From: Jingyaoa shaoxingensis
GTDB lineage: Bacteria > Bacillota > Clostridia > Lachnospirales > Lachnospiraceae
DNA length: 64,000 nucleotides
NCBI RefSeq assembly: GCF_014385005.1
Contig: NZ_JACRSZ010000004.1
Location: forward strand, 62,001-126,000
Direction: 5' to 3'
Each line of letters begins with the position of its first letter. The stretch's first letter is position 1. The notes beneath the pieces are model-generated. The model did not search any database. It was given only the letters and a program-made list of their open reading frames with translations, and was not told where the DNA came from. Made by a program: the position numbers and the translations under genes. Positions 61,056 through 64,000 of the stretch are shown here, one piece after another.

Positions 61056-61711
61056 TTTTTCGCCTCCTCTGTACTTTCTTCTACCAGTTTCTTTGCCAGC
61101 ATTGCACAGTCTGCAGCCGTTTCTGTATAGGCATCTGCACCCATTTTCTCGGCAAGTTCTCTGGTTACTGCACCGCCTCCTACCAGAATCTTGTAGGTTC
61201 GGTTCGGATTCCTTCGCAGCTTTTTTACCACCTGCGCCATTTCCTGTACAGATGTATTTAAAAGAGAGGACAGACATACAATCGAAACATCCGGATTCTC
61301 TTTGATGGCTTTCAGAAACTGCTTCTCTGAGATATCCACTCCCAGATCCACTACCTCAAACCCGGAACTGCGAAACATCAGACCTACCAGATTCTTCCCC
61401 AGATCATGAAGATCTCCTTCTACAGTTCCCAGGATCACCTTGCCGATCTTTTTCTGCCGGTAACCTTCGCTTTCCTGCTCTATAATGTCAAATCCTTTGC
61501 GGATACACCGCGCTGTAGTCAGGATCCTGGGAATATCTCCGTCCCCATTCTTATATCCTTCTGTCATGACTTTCATGGCAGGAAACATACCTTCTTCCAC
61601 AATCTCTTTCGCTGTTACGCCGTCTCTGATTGCGGATCTGACCAGCTCAATGGTCTCCTGAGAGTGCCCCTGTTCAATTGCCTTCTGTATCTGCTCCAAA
61701 ATTGCGTTCAT
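61052..61711 (-). CDS. Corrinoid-binding methyltransferase component (MtbC/MttC type)
   Basis: The 219-residue protein has an N-terminal helical cap (EGMFPAMKVMTEGYKNGDGDIPRIL) and a B12-binding Rossmann domain. The latter has the axial-histidine motif EGDLHDLGKNLVGLMFRSSGFEVVDLGVD (DxHxxG), SSLLNTS and VGGGAVTRE. It carries the methyl group between a substrate methyltransferase and an acceptor. It lies 26 bp downstream of the DUF2284 gene and overlaps the regulator start. No MtbA/MttB-type partner is in the window, so it is probably encoded upstream, outside. Confidence 0.92.
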   Translation of the reverse strand: MNAILEQIQKAIEQGHSQETIELVRSAIRDGVTAKEIVEEGMFPAMKVMTEGYKNGDGDIPRILTTARCIRKGFDIIEQESEGYRQKKIGKVILGTVEGDLHDLGKNLVGLMFRSSGFEVVDLGVDISEKQFLKAIKENPDVSIVCLSSLLNTSVQEMAQVVKKLRRNPNRTYKILVGGGAVTRELAEKMGADAYTETAADCAMLAKKLVEESTEEAKK

Positions 61712-61737
61712 CTATGCTGCGTATCTCCTTGCTTTTC

Positions 61738-62277
61738 TTATTCCAGTAAAAAACAGCTTGTATAAGCTATGGTACATGGACCATAGTAATATTCCATATG
61801 ATTCGCCTTACAGACCTGTGTCACCAGCATTCCGTATGCTTCCATGGATGCAAATGCCTCGTCCGGAAAACGGCACGGGGCATCCGGATAAGTACAGACC
61901 TTGCACTTCACACAGCTTCCCGCACTGATTGGTCGCATCTTCGGATATTTCTTTCGCAGTTCTTTTTCCAGTTCCAGAAAATGCTTTTTGTGGAGTGCCT
62001 CTGTCTCCATCATGGTCTCTCCGTCCAGTTCATCCTCCAGTTCTCCCACTGTCTGTACAATAATTCCATGCTGATACTGGTCGATGATCTTCTGACATTC
62101 TTCCAGACTTCCGCATCCCGGCGGGCAGCTCCAGCATTTTCCATATCTGTGACAGGTATTCTGCTCACACATTGCCCTCACTTCCGGCATCAGTTCAACC
62201 GTTTTACAGTCAAGGGGTGCAACATGCGTAAATCCATGCTGCATACCTTCTATTTCCAGTTCTTCATAATCAATCAT
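61738..62277 (-). CDS. DUF2284 metal-binding protein
   Basis: The 179-residue cysteine-rich protein has RAMCEQNTCHRYGKCWSCPPGCGSLEEC and AGSCVKCKVCTYPDAPCRFP, typical of DUF2284, which probably binds Fe-S clusters. It lies between the corrinoid protein and the activator (2-bp gap), which matches its frequent occurrence near corrinoid methyltransferase genes. It may deliver electrons for reductive activation of the corrinoid; this is inference. Confidence 0.85.
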   Translation of the reverse strand: MIDYEELEIEGMQHGFTHVAPLDCKTVELMPEVRAMCEQNTCHRYGKCWSCPPGCGSLEECQKIIDQYQHGIIVQTVGELEDELDGETMMETEALHKKHFLELEKELRKKYPKMRPISAGSCVKCKVCTYPDAPCRFPDEAFASMEAYGMLVTQVCKANHMEYYYGPCTIAYTSCFLLE

Positions 62278-62279
62278 GT

Positions 62280-64000
62280 TTAGTCCTCCTCCGGAAATGC
62301 CAGTTCATCTACAAATGTATCCTGAAATTCTGCGGATGCCGCCAGCTCCAGGAAACAGATGCCTTTTACCATACTATCTGTTGCTTCCAGTTCATCTACA
62401 TTCAGCAAGGCAATCTTAGCGCCTTCTCCTGCTGCATTCCCTACCGGTTCTACCCGTTGTTCCAGTTCCGGCGGCAACAGTCCGATAGCACATGCACTTG
62501 CCGGATTCATATAGTTGCCAAATGCTCCTGCTATGTAGACCTTCTGAATGTCCTTCTCCCGGATTCCCAGTTCCTTCATCAAAAGCTGTATGCCTGCTGC
62601 AATAGCTGCCTTGGCAAGCTGCACTTCCCGCACATCTTTCTGTGTCAGGTATACGCCTCTGTCATCCCCTGCTTTTTCCGGTGGAACCAGTACAAAGATA
62701 TCTGACCTTTCCTGACCACTCTCCAGATGTCCCATCTCATCGATCAGACCTGCCTTATACAACTGTGCCACCAGATCAATCAGACCGGAGCCGCACAGTC
62801 CCACTGCCGGCACATTGCCGACTGTCGTATACTTCCATTCACCATCTTCAAATGCCACATGATCCACAGCTCCTGCTGCTCCGCGCATGCCACATTCGAT
62901 CTTGGCACCTTCAAACGCCGGACCTGCCGCTGTGGAGCAGGTTGCCAGCTTATCCTTATTGCCCAGAACCATCTCTCCGTTGGTTCCGATATCAATCATC
63001 AGAGAAATCTCGCTTTTCAGATCCTGACGCAGTGCCAGCAGACAGCCACAGGTATCCGCACCTACATATCCGGCAATATCCGGCAGCATCAGAAGCTGTG
63101 CCTGTGGGTGAATGTGCAGTCCATAATCTGCAGCCCGCAGAGTCAGTCTTTCGCTGCATGCAGGATTATACGGCGCATGTACCAGTGATCCCGGTGAAAT
63201 ACCAAGAAACAGGTGATGCATACAGGTATTTCCTACAATGCTAACCTGACAGATCGCATCCGGCTGTGCCTTTACCCTGGCAGCCAGCTTCTGCAGAAGC
63301 TCATTAACTGCCCCCTGTATACAGTTACTGAGTACTTCCGTTCCATGCTCCAGCGCATAATTAGCCCGCATAATCACATCTGCACCGTACTGTGCCTGTG
63401 GATTCATACTGCTCTCTATTGCGCATACTTTTCCATTCTCCGCACTAAGCAGATATCCGACCACTGTGGTGGTTCCAATATCAAAAGCTGCCATATAGAC
63501 ATCTGGTTTTGCCTTTTTCAGATCCAGAACTGCATCTCTGGTATGGATGGCATACCAGAATTCTTCTTCTTTTCGCCTTTCATACAGAGAACCTGCAAGT
63601 GGTATATTCACCTTCACTTCCGGCATCTCCAGTCCGGATGCTTCCCTTATTTCTGTTACCAGACGTTCCCAGTCAGAACGGTTATCTCCCGGCTCTGCCT
63701 TTTCCAGCCGGATCTTATGTACAAAAAGTCCGGGTTTAAACGCCACCGGACGATTCAGTCCTTCCGTCAGAATCGCATGCTTCTGATCTGAAATCAGGGT
63801 GTCTACTTCGATCTCACCCTGCACCTTCATCTGGCATGCCTTCACAATCTGATGTCCCATCTTTACCAGGCATTTTCCGCATTTTCCCTGGCCTCCGCAT
63901 GGCGCATCCGGGCAAAACCCAGCCTGTATCTCTGCTTCCAGTATGGTGGTTCCATCCGGCACCTCAATACATTTTTTCTCTCTGATAAACGTAATTACTC
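62280..64000 (-). CDS. Reductive activator of corrinoid enzymes (ASKHA, DUF4445 type), 5' end outside window
   Basis: At least 573 residues are present; the open frame runs past base 64000 (VITFIREKKCIEVPDGTT...), so the apparent GTG start at 63962 is internal. The N-terminus carries a 2Fe-2S motif, CPDAPCGGQGKCGKC...KACQ, and the rest holds the ASKHA domain (MAAFDIGTTTVVGYLLSA) with AGAFGNYMNPASACAIGLLP at the end. Such RamA/RACE-like proteins use ATP to drive electrons onto Co(II) corrinoid. It is the first gene in the window of the methyl-transfer operon. Confidence 0.9.
   Translation of the reverse strand, partial: VITFIREKKCIEVPDGTTILEAEIQAGFCPDAPCGGQGKCGKCLVKMGHQIVKACQMKVQGEIEVDTLISDQKHAILTEGLNRPVAFKPGLFVHKIRLEKAEPGDNRSDWERLVTEIREASGLEMPEVKVNIPLAGSLYERRKEEEFWYAIHTRDAVLDLKKAKPDVYMAAFDIGTTTVVGYLLSAENGKVCAIESSMNPQAQYGADVIMRANYALEHGTEVLSNCIQGAVNELLQKLAARVKAQPDAICQVSIVGNTCMHHLFLGISPGSLVHAPYNPACSERLTLRAADYGLHIHPQAQLLMLPDIAGYVGADTCGCLLALRQDLKSEISLMIDIGTNGEMVLGNKDKLATCSTAAGPAFEGAKIECGMRGAAGAVDHVAFEDGEWKYTTVGNVPAVGLCGSGLIDLVAQLYKAGLIDEMGHLESGQERSDIFVLVPPEKAGDDRGVYLTQKDVREVQLAKAAIAAGIQLLMKELGIREKDIQKVYIAGAFGNYMNPASACAIGLLPPELEQRVEPVGNAAGEGAKIALLNVDELEATDSMVKGICFLELAASAEFQDTFVDELAFPEED

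Noticed and set aside
61056..61277. 5' extension of the PucR regulator frame
   Set aside because: It is the corrinoid gene read in another frame; the GTG at 61055 has a strong ribosome site.
1..64000. CRISPR array, tRNA, rRNA or intact insertion sequence
   Set aside because: No regularly spaced repeats, cloverleaf sequences, rRNA segments or complete transposase genes were seen.

Overview
The window reads as chromosome of a gut-type anaerobic Bacillota, most likely family Lachnospiraceae (Blautia/Dorea/Ruminococcus-like). This is inferred from protein style: ECF transporter with fused ATPases, oleate hydratase, DUF3877, UroD/corrinoid methyl-transfer parts, Rpn-type transposase remnants, Fe-S aldo/keto reductase, and strong AGGAGG ribosome sites with TTGACA/TATAAT-type promoters. 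No rRNA, tRNA, CRISPR array, intact insertion sequence or phage was seen.

Layout. 0-4.7 kb: tail of ridA, a 282-bp near-palindromic element, a three-gene ECF vitamin/metabolite importer, and an EamA permease. 4.7-14.4 kb: a nucleoside uptake and salvage operon (two nucleoside hydrolases, BmpA/NupOPQ-type ABC transporter, ribokinase, EamA permease). It is transcribed leftwards from a clear promoter with a palindromic operator and divided from its own LacI-type regulator. Direct repeats of 92 bp, left by two Rpn-type transposase relics, bracket this block. 14.5-15.5 kb: a gene graveyard with an internally deleted Rpn gene, UroD-type methyltransferase pieces and a PucR C-terminus. 15.6-23.7 kb: cytidylate-kinase-like protein, oleate hydratase, C39-like peptidase, a response regulator with a broken histidine kinase, an AraC regulator, and an MFS gene frameshifted at a run of seven C. 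23.9-30.5 kb: a DUF3877 protein, an ATP-grasp plus two-esterase operon, and an AT-rich BlaI/BlaR1 island with two divergent secreted proteins. 30.5-40.6 kb: a two-component system with a DUF4342 protein, orphan trpF, a fused tandem methyltransferase, a hydantoinase/oxoprolinase, and a four-gene enzyme operon. 40.7-49.7 kb: a sugar operon (ribose-type ABC importer, ketose 3-epimerase, deoxyribose-phosphate aldolase, xylulokinase-like kinase, aldo/keto reductase) with its LacI regulator and tandem operators. 50-53.5 kb: small housekeeping genes. 53.5-64 kb: a leftward run that starts outside the window: corrinoid activator, DUF2284, corrinoid protein, PucR regulator, FecBCD/BtuFCD-like importer, and an alpha-galactosidase overlapping the importer ATPase.

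The most interesting systems are the corrinoid methyl-transfer cluster physically joined to a metal/tetrapyrrole importer, the unusual ketose-epimerase/DERA sugar operon, the ATP-grasp/esterase operon, and a family of short hairpin repeats sitting directly in front of ribosome sites of unrelated genes. Several genes are visibly decaying (histidine kinase, MFS permease, Rpn, UroD), so the region is being remodelled.

Coding starts were moved from the longest open frame to the start with the best ribosome site where the sequence allowed it. All family calls come from motif recognition by eye, without database search; promoters and operators are pattern matches.
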